Shown here: in pieces, positions 33,594 through 41,333 of the stretch
Layout of the letters: each line of letters starts with the position of its first letter
How positions within the stretch are numbered: the first letter of the stretch is position 1
NCBI RefSeq assembly: GCF_016862095.1
Contig: NZ_BOMH01000022.1
Location: 1 to 64,000 of the forward strand
Source: Actinoplanes cyaneus
Lineage (GTDB): Bacteria; Actinomycetota; Actinomycetes; Mycobacteriales; Micromonosporaceae
DNA: 64,000 nt
Direction of reading: 5' to 3'
Position numbers and translations under genes: made by a program
Notes under the pieces: generated by a model
Databases searched by the model: none
Told to the model about the DNA's origin: nothing
Seen by the model: the letters and a program-made list of their open reading frames with translations, nothing else

Positions 33594-36263
33594 TCATCGG
33601 TACCACCTCAGGGAGGCCGGGCCGAGCAGTCCGTACGCCTGCCGGGCCGCGATGCCGAACACGGCGGGACTCGTGGTCCGCAGGCGGTTGAGCAGCGTGG
33701 TCGCGACCTCGACCTCGATGGTGTTCCGGCCGGGCCGCAACGTCAGGTCGGCGACCGGTTGCAGCACGTCGATCGGGGGCAGCAGGCGGCCGTTGAGCCG
33801 GACCCGGCTGGTGTCGACGACCTTGCCGAGCACCAGCAGCGCGCGGCCCCCGGCGCCGGCGTCGACCGTGGTGCGGTACCGGCCGATGCCGGAGACGTCG
33901 GCGAGCTCCGGGATCGACGACCACGGCGCCAGGCCGTCGAGCGTCAGCCGGTGCGTGGTCACGCCGGTCGGCTGCCAGTCCTCGACCTCGAGGTCCCAGG
34001 TGGTCAGCGGCGTCTCGGCACCGGTGAACGTGCGGGTGACGACGGGAACCCGCCGCCGCTGGCAGGTGACGAGCAGGGACTGACCGGGCTGCAGCGTGAC
34101 GTGGATCCGGAGGCGGCTCCCGGCCCGGGTGTACGGGAGGCCGCGCCGCTCCCCCGTCCACGCGTCCACCGCGACCGGCACGCTGGTCCGCGACGTCGTG
34201 GTCAGCCACACGTCCTGGTCGATCGCGGTGATCACCCGGTTCTCGGCGTGGCGGGCGTTGGCCAGGTAGTAGTGGTCGGTGTCGCCGTCGACGCGGCGGA
34301 CGGTCATCAGCGACGACCGGTCGTACTCCACGTCGCGCCGCACGCCGAGCGCCTCCAGCGCGGCCGGGATGCCGGTCTGGTCGGCGACGACCCGGGTGCC
34401 GGGCTGCGCCAGGAGCTCGGCCAGCAGCGGTTGCAGCGCGACCGGGTGCACGTCGGCCCAGTCACCGACGACGATCACCGGCAGGCCGGCCCGGGCGATC
34501 GCCACGAGACGGCGGGCCGCCCGTACCGGCAGGGTGTGATCCTTGCCCCGGAAGATGTCACCGTCGAGAACGACTGCCTTGTAGTGCGGCGGGCCCAGGC
34601 GTCCGTCGCGCACCGTGGCGGCCGGCAGCGACAGCGACGCCTCGTCGACGAAACCGTGCGTCCAGCCGATCGGGATGCCGTCGTTGGTGGCCCACGGGGC
34701 GCCGATCCCGGTCGCGGTGAAACCTTTCTGCCGGAAGAACGCGAGGTCCGCCCGCGCGGTGCCGGTCTGCAGGATCTTCTGGGTACGGCGGAACCAGCCG
34801 GCCACGCCGTCGATGTGCCGCCAGGTGGGCTGGCGCGGGCCCCACGCCTCGGCGTACCCGATCCCGGTGCCGTTGTAGGGCGAGAACGCGGCGAAACCGG
34901 GCCAGGCGGCGCCGGGCGCGTCCCGGTACGCGAACCCGTGCAGCACCGCCTGGTTGACGCCGCCGGCGAACACGCTGCCCATCGTCTGCAGCACCTTGTT
35001 CCAGGTGGTGCTGTAGGCGCCGTTCGCGTAGGCGGCCGACTCGCAGGAAAGAACCTTCCGCCCGGCCATGTCCCGGGCGGCGGCGAGGACCCGGAAGTCG
35101 TCGAGGTTCTTGAAGCCGAGCGATTCACCCTCCGGCACGTCGAGCAGGGTGGCGCTGCGGATCGCGTCGGTGGACAGCCCGTACGGCTGGGCGCGCAGCT
35201 TCAGCCCGAGCGAGTGCGCGAAGTCGCGCAGCGGCAGCAGGTGGTGCTCGTGGTAGAGGTCGGAGAGCACCTGGTCGAACGCGTCCCGCAGGTGGTTGGT
35301 GGTGTCGCCGCCGAACGTGTAGAGGTACTTGCCCTTCGGCGCGAGCAGCACCGGGAGCACCGGCAGCAGGTCGGTGCCGGTGCGCCTGGCGAACTCGGCC
35401 GGGAGGTCCGGTGTCCAGAGCGTCCCGTCGGCCTCCAGCTCCAGCGAGTCCTCGAACAGGTCGCCACCCGCGTCGCGGAGCAGCCGCCGGATCGAAGGCG
35501 TCAGCACGTGCGCGTTCCACGCGTCCCGGATCGCCGCGACCCCGGCCGCACTGAAGTGGTCGACCACGTAGGAGGGCGGGTCGGTGTGCGGGCCGCCCTC
35601 CGGCTGCTGCCCCGAGCCGCGCACGACATACGTGAGGAGCACCCAGTTCCCGTCCCCCACGGTGACCGTGACCTGTCCGCCGGCCGGGGTCAGGGTCCGC
35701 ACCGACGCCGGGTCGAGGACCCCGGTGGAGACCAGCCGGGCGATTTGGACGGCGAAGGTTTCCGCCGCCACCGGCACGGTGATGCCACTGGTGAACGGCG
35801 TGACGGTGTGGACAAGTTCCTTCGCGGCGGCCGGGTGATCCGGGGTGATGCCGGGGACCGCGGCCGGCCAGCTCGGGCCGGCCGCCAGGTCGACGGTCAG
35901 ACCACGCCGCTTGGCTTGGCGCAGCGCGGACTCGACGGCGTCGCGCCACGGGCCGGTGCCCCAGCCGTGCCCGGCCGGGTCGAGGTCGGCCCGCACACTG
36001 TGGTGCACGTCCTGGATCTCCACCCCGGCGAACCCGGCGGCGGCAATCTGGTCGACCTCCCGCGCGATCTCCACCGGGTCGACCAGACCGTGCGGCCACC
36101 ACCACCGGAACTTGGCGCCGTCACCGGTCTCGGTGGCCAGGAACCCCGCGGCTCCGGAACCGGCAGCCTTCTCCGCCGGGGCGGTGGTGGCGGCGGACGC
36201 CGCGGTGGCGGGCCAGGGCGCCACGGCGGCGGCGCCGAGCGCGATGACGGTACGACGTTTCAT
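33594..36263 (-). CDS. Secreted GH106-like alpha-L-rhamnosidase-type glycosidase
   Basis: Large exported protein of 889 aa. The signal is MKRRTVIALGAAAVAPWPATAASA (twin Arg pair at 3-4, possible Tat). The domain start KFRWWWPHGLVDPVEIAREVDQI is typical of GH106/Glyco_hydro_106-like enzymes, followed by GFAGVEIQDVHH and LTVDLAAGPSW. FAGGVNQAVLHGFAYRDAPG and AFSPYNGTG match the family. The C-terminal ~150 residues (RYRTTVDAGAGGRALLVLGKV) are a galactose-binding-like beta domain. Together with the GH78 protein it points to rhamnose-containing plant or cell-wall polysaccharides. Confidence 0.8.
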   Translation of the reverse strand: MKRRTVIALGAAAVAPWPATAASAATTAPAEKAAGSGAAGFLATETGDGAKFRWWWPHGLVDPVEIAREVDQIAAAGFAGVEIQDVHHSVRADLDPAGHGWGTGPWRDAVESALRQAKRRGLTVDLAAGPSWPAAVPGITPDHPAAAKELVHTVTPFTSGITVPVAAETFAVQIARLVSTGVLDPASVRTLTPAGGQVTVTVGDGNWVLLTYVVRGSGQQPEGGPHTDPPSYVVDHFSAAGVAAIRDAWNAHVLTPSIRRLLRDAGGDLFEDSLELEADGTLWTPDLPAEFARRTGTDLLPVLPVLLAPKGKYLYTFGGDTTNHLRDAFDQVLSDLYHEHHLLPLRDFAHSLGLKLRAQPYGLSTDAIRSATLLDVPEGESLGFKNLDDFRVLAAARDMAGRKVLSCESAAYANGAYSTTWNKVLQTMGSVFAGGVNQAVLHGFAYRDAPGAAWPGFAAFSPYNGTGIGYAEAWGPRQPTWRHIDGVAGWFRRTQKILQTGTARADLAFFRQKGFTATGIGAPWATNDGIPIGWTHGFVDEASLSLPAATVRDGRLGPPHYKAVVLDGDIFRGKDHTLPVRAARRLVAIARAGLPVIVVGDWADVHPVALQPLLAELLAQPGTRVVADQTGIPAALEALGVRRDVEYDRSSLMTVRRVDGDTDHYYLANARHAENRVITAIDQDVWLTTTSRTSVPVAVDAWTGERRGLPYTRAGSRLRIHVTLQPGQSLLVTCQRRRVPVVTRTFTGAETPLTTWDLEVEDWQPTGVTTHRLTLDGLAPWSSIPELADVSGIGRYRTTVDAGAGGRALLVLGKVVDTSRVRLNGRLLPPIDVLQPVADLTLRPGRNTIEVEVATTLLNRLRTTSPAVFGIAARQAYGLLGPASLRWYR

Positions 36264-36680
36264 CGGGTGACTCCCGGGGTGGTGAGAACGACGACACAGA
36301 GGGGTCCACGGAGCAGGACGGCTTCCGTCCCGGGCCGTTTCGACGCACGACGATCACGCTGCGCCAGCACAACGCTGAGCGGAGCCGCTCGCCGCCGCGC
36401 GAGAATGTGAAACGTTATAACGCGGTGGTGATCGCCACGCTATCCGCGGTCGTCGATCGCGTCAACAGCCCCTGACGGATGTCGCTGACCGGCGATTCTG
36501 CGGGCGGCGTACCGGGTCGGGTCGTCCGCGACATCACCGAGGACCCGAGGACCCGCACCGCGCCGGGGACCTGAGCGCCGGACGCCGATGTGGACCGGCC
36601 GGACGGCGGATCAGCGCCGATCGGCCCCGGCCGGGTTGTAATCTGACGGAAGGCGTTCAGGAATACGGGGGGTGGCCGCG
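36264..36680. other. Intergenic region between GH106 gene and TetR gene
   Basis: 417 bp with no credible gene. It holds the promoter of the GH106 gene (minus strand) and of TetR (plus strand). The only notable element is the 10-bp palindrome at 36413-36422. The rest is unremarkable GC-rich sequence. Confidence 0.6.
36413..36422. promoter_or_regulatory. Perfect palindrome upstream of GH106 gene
   Basis: CGTTATAACG, preceded by GAAA, reads GAAACGTTATAACG. It shares GAAACGTT with the site upstream of the GH78 gene. Located about 150 bp upstream of the GH106 start. A LacI-type operator is plausible. Confidence 0.45.
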
Positions 36681-37292
36681 ATGAGCAGTGCGACGCCGGC
36701 CGGGCCGGGGCGCCCGCGGGACCCCGGGGTGGATCGCCGGATCACCCAGGCCGCGCTGGACGTGTTCGGGGACGCGGGGTGGGCCGGGTTCGCGATGGAG
36801 CCGGTCGCGCGGCGGGCCGGGATCGGGAAGGCGACGCTCTACCTGCGCTGGAGCAGCAAGCAGGAACTGCTCACCGACGCGCTGACGGCCGGGCTGCCGC
36901 GGATCAGCGACGTCGACACCGGCACGCTGCACGGCGACCTCGTCGAGCTGGCCACCCAGATGATCGGGCTCTACGCCGGGCCGTGCAGCAAGGCGGCGCT
37001 GCGGCTGCACCTGGAGGCGGCCTCGATCGCGGGGATCGCCGAGCACTACGGCCGGATGCGGACCGCGCAGATCGCCGCCGCCCGCGACATCATCCGTCGC
37101 GGGATCACCCGCGACGAGATCCCCGGTGGTACGTCGGTGACCCTGCTGCTGGACACGCTGGCCGGCGGCGCCATGATGCACGCGCTGACCACGCCGCCCG
37201 CCGAGCGTGCGGCGCTCACGGCCGGCGCGGCCGGGCACGCGCGGGAGCTCGTCGACTTCCTGCTGCACGCGGTGGCGACCCCGGCGCACTGA
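36681..37292 (+). CDS. TetR family transcriptional regulator
   Basis: Regulator of 203 aa. The HTH is seen in ITQAALDVFGDAGWAGFAME plus PVARRAGIGKATLYLRWSSKQEL, standard for TetR. The C-terminal domain is helical and ligand-binding. ATG at 36681, with a GTG nine bases earlier in frame. The last few codons lie in the start of a 27-bp tandem repeat that continues downstream. Target unknown. Confidence 0.9.
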   Translation: MSSATPAGPGRPRDPGVDRRITQAALDVFGDAGWAGFAMEPVARRAGIGKATLYLRWSSKQELLTDALTAGLPRISDVDTGTLHGDLVELATQMIGLYAGPCSKAALRLHLEAASIAGIAEHYGRMRTAQIAAARDIIRRGITRDEIPGGTSVTLLLDTLAGGAMMHALTTPPAERAALTAGAAGHARELVDFLLHAVATPAH

Positions 37293-37420
37293 CCCTCACG
37301 CGCCGGCCCGGCGCACCGACCATCACGCACCGACCCAGCGCACTGACCATCAAGCCTCGAACCGGCGCACCGATCCTCACCCGCCGGCCCGGCGCACCGA
37401 GCCTGACCCGACTGACCCGC
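37281..37420. repeat. 27-bp tandem repeat array after TetR gene
   Basis: About four full copies plus partial ends. Units begin at 37293, 37320, 37347 and 37374, each of 27 bp and ending in a gcgca(c/t)(c/t)ga-type sequence. The TetR stop codon lies in the leading partial unit. Because 27 is a multiple of three, the array keeps all reading frames open apart from its own stops. Confidence 0.85.
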
Positions 37421-37489
37421 GGCGCTGGGCGCTGGGCGTGACCCGGGCGCGCTGACCCGGGCCCGCTGAGCGCGGATCAGTGGGCGCGC

Positions 37490-37780
37490 TCACGCCGTAC
37501 GGGAAACGGGGGTGGATCTCTGCTCGTCGAACGGCACCGCGGTGAGCCACGCGTCGGCGAGCTCGGCCAGGGGGATGCCGAGGACCTCGCTGAGGCAGAC
37601 GATCGTGCCGAAGGCGGGGGTCGGCACCCGGCCGCCCTCGATCTTGCGCAGCGTCTCCGGTGAGATGCCGGCGGCCAGGGCGATCTCGGCCTGGCTGCGG
37701 GTGCCGCGGGCGGTGCGCAGCGCGGCGCCGAGACGCCGGCCGGCGGCGATCAGATCCGGGGTCAGCGGTGGGCGGATCAT
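37490..37780 (-). CDS. XRE-type HTH repressor
   Basis: Protein of 96 aa that is nearly all HTH: LGAALRTARGTRSQAEIALA, then GISPETLRKIEGGRVPTPAF, then LSEVLGIPLAELADAW. The length and single domain suit a small XRE regulator. It faces the methionine aminopeptidase gene across a 51-bp gap that holds a palindrome, so it probably controls itself and that gene. Confidence 0.88.
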   Translation of the reverse strand: MIRPPLTPDLIAAGRRLGAALRTARGTRSQAEIALAAGISPETLRKIEGGRVPTPAFGTIVCLSEVLGIPLAELADAWLTAVPFDEQRSTPVSRTA

Positions 37781-37799
37781 CGGGCTCCTCTCCGGTGGT

Positions 37800-37813
37800 G
37801 GTATAACTATACC
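37800..37813. promoter_or_regulatory. Palindrome overlapping -10 region between XRE and map genes
   Basis: GGTATAACTATACC: perfect 6-bp arms (GGTATA/TATACC) around AC. It includes TATAAC and TATACC, which could serve as -10 elements for both divergent genes. A repressor bound here would block both. Confidence 0.6.
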
Positions 37814-37831
37814 GCATAGGGAGGGATCAAC

Positions 37832-38599
37832 GTGATCGAGCTCAAGGCACCCGGGGAGATCGCCCGGATGGCCGTTACCGGGCAGTTCGTCGGCGAGTTG
37901 CTGGCGGAGCTGGCCGGCATGACCCAGGTCGGGGTCAACCTGATGGACCTGGAACACCACGCCCGCGGCCGGATCAAGGAGCGCGGCGCCCAGTCGTCCT
38001 ACTGGGACTATTCGCCCTCGTTCGGGCGGGGGCCGTTCCGCAACGTGCTGTGCCTGTCGGTGAACGACGCGGTGCTGCACGGGCTGCCCCACAAGTACAC
38101 ACTGCGCGACGGTGACCTGCTCAGCATCGACATGGCGGTGGCCATCGACGGCTGGGTCACCGACTCCGCGGTCTCGGTGATCGCCGGCACGCCCGCCCAG
38201 GCCGACCTGCGGCTCATCGAGGCGACCGAGGTCGCCCTCGAGGCCGGCATCGCCGCCGCCAAGCCCGGCGGCCGCCTGGGCGACATCGAGGCGGCCATCG
38301 GCGGCGTCGCCCGGGAGTACGGGTACTCGGTGAACCTGGAGTTCGGCGGGCACGGCGTCGGCCGGACCATGCACGAGGCGCCGCACATCCACAACGACGG
38401 GCGCCCGGGCCGGGGCATCCGGCTGCAGCCCGGGCTGACCATCGCGATCGAGCCGTGGCTGTGCGCGACCACCGACAAGGTGAGGTACGACAAGGACGGC
38501 TGGACGATCCGCTCCGCCGACGGATCACGGACCGCGCACTCCGAGCACACCGTCGCCGTCACCGAGGACGGACCGCAGGTCCTCACCCGCCGCCCCTGA
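37832..38599 (+). CDS. map: Type I methionine aminopeptidase
   Basis: Cobalt/manganese-type dinuclear aminopeptidase that removes the initiator methionine, 255 aa, from a GTG with GGGAGG upstream. Metal ligands are placed as in the family: D in LLSIDMAVAIDGWVTD (two Asp), H in EFGGHGVGRTMHE, E in LTIAIEPW, and E in TAHSEHTVAVTEDG. The active-site His region is DAVLHGLP, where the family usually has CHGIP. Being paired with its own XRE repressor and outside a ribosomal operon, it is likely an accessory rather than the housekeeping copy. Confidence 0.92.
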   Translation: MIELKAPGEIARMAVTGQFVGELLAELAGMTQVGVNLMDLEHHARGRIKERGAQSSYWDYSPSFGRGPFRNVLCLSVNDAVLHGLPHKYTLRDGDLLSIDMAVAIDGWVTDSAVSVIAGTPAQADLRLIEATEVALEAGIAAAKPGGRLGDIEAAIGGVAREYGYSVNLEFGGHGVGRTMHEAPHIHNDGRPGRGIRLQPGLTIAIEPWLCATTDKVRYDKDGWTIRSADGSRTAHSEHTVAVTEDGPQVLTRRP

Positions 38600-38675
38600 C
38601 GCCGGCCATGTCATCGCAGGCATGGCTCTGCGCCGGTGAGACGCCGCGCTGACCGGTCGGGCCCGGCGGCGGGGG

Positions 38676-38864
38676 CTACCGGGTCCGCCGTCGATGGACG
38701 CGCAGCAGCGCGGTGATCCTGTCCGGGTCGCGGGCGCCGTTCAGCTCGGCGAGCAGATCGTCGGGGCACAGTTCGTAGAGCTCGCCCCACCAGTGGCGGC
38801 CGCGGTTGTCCCAGATCCGGTAACCGCCCGGGACGCCTCTGGCCACGTACCGCCGCCTGCTCAT
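38676..38864 (-). CDS. Small hypothetical protein, 62 aa
   Basis: A short basic protein with a YRIWDNRGRHWWGELYELCPDDLLAELNG core and an RRR-rich end. The Trp/Tyr-rich middle and lack of low-complexity suggest a real gene. Starts 5' next to a small membrane protein on the same strand. No family recognised. Confidence 0.5.
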   Translation of the reverse strand: MSRRRYVARGVPGGYRIWDNRGRHWWGELYELCPDDLLAELNGARDPDRITALLRVHRRRTR

Positions 38865-38880
38865 GAGCGTCGGCGCCGGG

Positions 38881-39183
38881 TCAGCCGGCGGCCATCCGGA
38901 TCAGCGCGTTGCCGCCGAGCAGCACCAGGTCGGCGCCGGCGACGAAGGCCATGCTGCGCCGCATCATGTGGGCGCTCAGCTCCGGGTCGGCGCCGGTGAT
39001 GCCGCGCACCGCGCAGACCAGCGCGGCGACGACCAGGGCGATGCCGGGGATCAGCAGCAGGCCCACCGTGCCGGGCGTCTTGCCCTGGGCCACCAGCAGC
39101 GTCACCATCACCGCCGGGACGACGCCGAAGAAGATCACGGCGAGCCCGCCGTACCACCGCAGCGACCGTGCCACGTCCGTCAT
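38881..39183 (-). CDS. Small integral membrane protein
   Basis: Protein of 100 aa with three hydrophobic helices: LAVIFFGVVPAVMVTLLVA, VGLLLIPGIALVVAALVCAV, and a third weaker one (MAFVAGADLVLLGGNALI). Function unknown. ATG at 39183. An inverted repeat with 7-bp arms lies just upstream. Confidence 0.75.
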   Translation of the reverse strand: MTDVARSLRWYGGLAVIFFGVVPAVMVTLLVAQGKTPGTVGLLLIPGIALVVAALVCAVRGITGADPELSAHMMRRSMAFVAGADLVLLGGNALIRMAAG

Positions 39184-39201
39184 CCCGTCACCCTTCCCTG
39201 A

Positions 39202-39220
39202 TGCAGGAGTACATCCTGCA
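39202..39220. promoter_or_regulatory. Inverted repeat upstream of small membrane protein
   Basis: TGCAGGA, GTACA, TCCTGCA: perfect 7-bp arms, 19 bp upstream of the gene at 39183. Could be an operator or an mRNA hairpin in the 5' end. Confidence 0.4.
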
Positions 39221-39275
39221 CCGCGGCGGGAGCGGGCACGTCGGCGGCCGGGCAACACGGGGCCGCCGCCGCCCA

Positions 39276-40061
39276 TCATGACCCGGACCGGGCCGGCGAC
39301 CGCCGAGGCCGCGGGCGCCAGGCCGGGCCCGCCGGTTTGCGCGCGAGGACGAGCGAGAACCGCAGGTCGTCCTCGTCCCCGGCGGGCAGGTCCACGGACT
39401 CCACGGTGAACCCGGCCGCCCGCAGGTCGCGGCGGACCGCGACGGCCGGGGCGGTGCGGTAGTACATGACGAAGGAGGGCAGCACGACGGCGTTGCGGAC
39501 CAGCATGGCCAGGTCGAAGCCGAGACTCAGCCAATACGCCCGGTTGTTCCGCGACGGCAGCTCACCGAGCCCGACGGCGAACAGCCCGCCCGGCCGCAGC
39601 GCCCGGTGCACCCCGTCGAAGAGCGCCGGCCGCTCCGAGGGCAGGAAGTGCCCGAGCGCCCCGAAGGTCACCGCCAGGTCGAAGCCCTCGGTGAACGGCA
39701 GCGCCCGCGCGTCGGCGCGCACCAGCGTGGCGCCCGGGACAGCGTCGTGCGCCTTCACCAGCATGCCGGCGCTGAAGTCGACACCGGTGACCCGCTGCCG
39801 GCACACCCTGCCCAGAAGGGTCAGGCCGGCGCCGGTGCCGCAGCAGACGTCCAGGCCCCTGTCGAACGGCCCGGCGGCGGACAGCGCCTGGACGGTCGCC
39901 TCGAGAACACCGTCCGGTGTGCGGAACGGCGTGTGGTCGAACTTGGGGGCCAGGTGGTCGTAGCCGCGTTCGACCGAGGACAGCGCCTGGACACACAGCT
40001 CACGCAGGGACGGTCCTTGAGGGGAGAACACCGGGCCGAGCGTACCCTCCGCCGGCTTCAC
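39276..40061 (-). CDS. Class I SAM-dependent methyltransferase
   Basis: Methyltransferase of about 261 aa. Motif I is LDVCCGTGAGLTLLG, followed by GVDFSAGMLVKAHDA and TFGALGHFLPSERPALFDG, then HRALRPGGLFAVGLGE. Substrate unknown. Start is uncertain: GTG at 40061 or 40031, or a TTG at 40070. It is divergent from a PadR regulator. Confidence 0.85.
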   Translation of the reverse strand: MKPAEGTLGPVFSPQGPSLRELCVQALSSVERGYDHLAPKFDHTPFRTPDGVLEATVQALSAAGPFDRGLDVCCGTGAGLTLLGRVCRQRVTGVDFSAGMLVKAHDAVPGATLVRADARALPFTEGFDLAVTFGALGHFLPSERPALFDGVHRALRPGGLFAVGLGELPSRNNRAYWLSLGFDLAMLVRNAVVLPSFVMYYRTAPAVAVRRDLRAAGFTVESVDLPAGDEDDLRFSLVLARKPAGPAWRPRPRRSPARSGS

Positions 40062-40093
40062 CGAGACCAAGACGAACAGTTATGTACGCGGCG

Positions 40094-40110
40094 TATACTC
40101 TCAGCGTATA
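40094..40110. promoter_or_regulatory. Inverted repeat upstream of padR-type gene
   Basis: TATAC, seven-base spacer, GTATA, within the stretch gcgTATACTCTCAGCGTATAg, 10 bp before the PadR ATG. PadR proteins usually repress themselves at such sites. Contains a possible -10 (TATAGT at 40107-40112). Confidence 0.5.
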
Positions 40111-40119
40111 GTCGGCGGC

Positions 40120-40653
40120 ATGAGTGTTCCGCTGACGTTGCTGGGGCTGCTGGAACGGGCGCCGAGCCACGGTTACGACCTGAAACGCGACTACGACACC
40201 CTCTTCGGCGTGGGCAGATCGCTCCCGTTCGGGCAGGTCTACGCGACGCTGAGCCGGCTCACCCGGGACGGCAAGGTGGTGATGGACGAGGTCTCCCCCG
40301 GCGACGGTCCCGAGCGCAAGCGCTACGTGATCACCGAGCAGGGCGCGACCGAGGTGAACACCTGGCTGGCCGACCCGGTCGCGCCGGAGCCGCACCTGCA
40401 GAGCGTCCTGTTCACCAAGGTGGTCCTGGCCCTGCTGCTGGACCGGCCCGCGGAGGCGTATCTCGACGGTCAGCGCCGCGCCCACCTCGCCCGGATGCGC
40501 GAGCTCACCACGGTCAAGCAGTCCGGCGGCCTGATCGAGAGGATGCTCGCCGATCACGCCCTGTTCCACCTCGAGGCCGACCTGCGCTGGGTCGACACGA
40601 CAGCGGCCCGCCTCGACGCGCTGCGCACCGAGATCCGGCAGGTGAAGCCGTGA
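40120..40653 (+). CDS. PadR family transcriptional regulator
   Basis: Winged-helix regulator of 177 aa. N-terminal helix TLLGLLERAPSHGYDLKRDYD and the wing region PFGQVYATLSRLTRDGKV plus GPERKRYVITEQGATE are diagnostic of PadR; a helical C-terminal dimer domain follows. Overlaps the ABC ATPase GTG by 4 bp, so it probably controls the exporter operon it begins. Confidence 0.92.
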   Translation: MSVPLTLLGLLERAPSHGYDLKRDYDTLFGVGRSLPFGQVYATLSRLTRDGKVVMDEVSPGDGPERKRYVITEQGATEVNTWLADPVAPEPHLQSVLFTKVVLALLLDRPAEAYLDGQRRAHLARMRELTTVKQSGGLIERMLADHALFHLEADLRWVDTTAARLDALRTEIRQVKP

Positions 40654-41333
40654 CGGCCGCGCTGAGCGCCCGCGCGGTGGAGCTGTCGTTCGGTGCGACG
40701 CCCGCACTGCGCGGGGCCGATCTCAGCGTGGCCGCGGGCGAGATCGTCGCCGTCATGGGGCCGAGCGGCTCCGGCAAGTCGACGCTGCTGCACTGCCTTG
40801 CCGGGATCCTGGTGCCGGATGCCGGGGAGATCGTCTTCGACGGCGTACGGCTGCATGAGCTCGATGAGAACGACCGCAGTGAGCTGCGTCGTGACCGGTT
40901 CGGGTTCGTGTTCCAGTTCGGTCAGCTGGTGCCGGAGCTGACCGCGGCCGAGAACGTCGCCCTGCCCCTGCTGCTCGGCGGGATGCGCCGCGACGCCGCG
41001 ATCCGCCGCGCCCGTGAGTGGTTCGGGCGGCTCGGCCTCGGCGGGCTCGACGGGCGGCGCTCCGGGGAGCTCTCCGGCGGGCAGGCGCAGCGCGTGGCTC
41101 TCGCCCGCGGGCTGGTCGCCGGGCCCGAGGTGCTCTTCGCCGACGAGCCGACCGGCGCGCTGGACTCGCTCACCGGCGAACAGGTGATGGACCTGCTCGT
41201 CGCGGCCGCCCGCGAGCAGGGCACGACGGTGGTGCTGGTGACCCACGACGCGCGGGTCGCGGCGTATGCGGATCGGGAGGTCATGGTCCGCGACGGTCGC
41301 GTGACCACCCCGGCCGAGGCGGTCGCACCGTGA
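40650..41333 (+). CDS. ABC transporter ATP-binding protein (MacB/LolD type)
   Basis: ATPase of 227 aa. Walker A GPSGSGKST (37-45), signature LSGGQAQRVALARGL, Walker B VLFADEPTGALDS and the switch His in VLVTHD. FQFGQLVPELTAAENVALPLLL is the typical MacB/LolD-type Q-loop. GTG start at 40650 and GTGA-type overlap with the permease gene. Partner of the FtsX-like permease, probably an efflux or lipoprotein-release-type transporter. Confidence 0.93.
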   Translation: MTAALSARAVELSFGATPALRGADLSVAAGEIVAVMGPSGSGKSTLLHCLAGILVPDAGEIVFDGVRLHELDENDRSELRRDRFGFVFQFGQLVPELTAAENVALPLLLGGMRRDAAIRRAREWFGRLGLGGLDGRRSGELSGGQAQRVALARGLVAGPEVLFADEPTGALDSLTGEQVMDLLVAAAREQGTTVVLVTHDARVAAYADREVMVRDGRVTTPAEAVAP

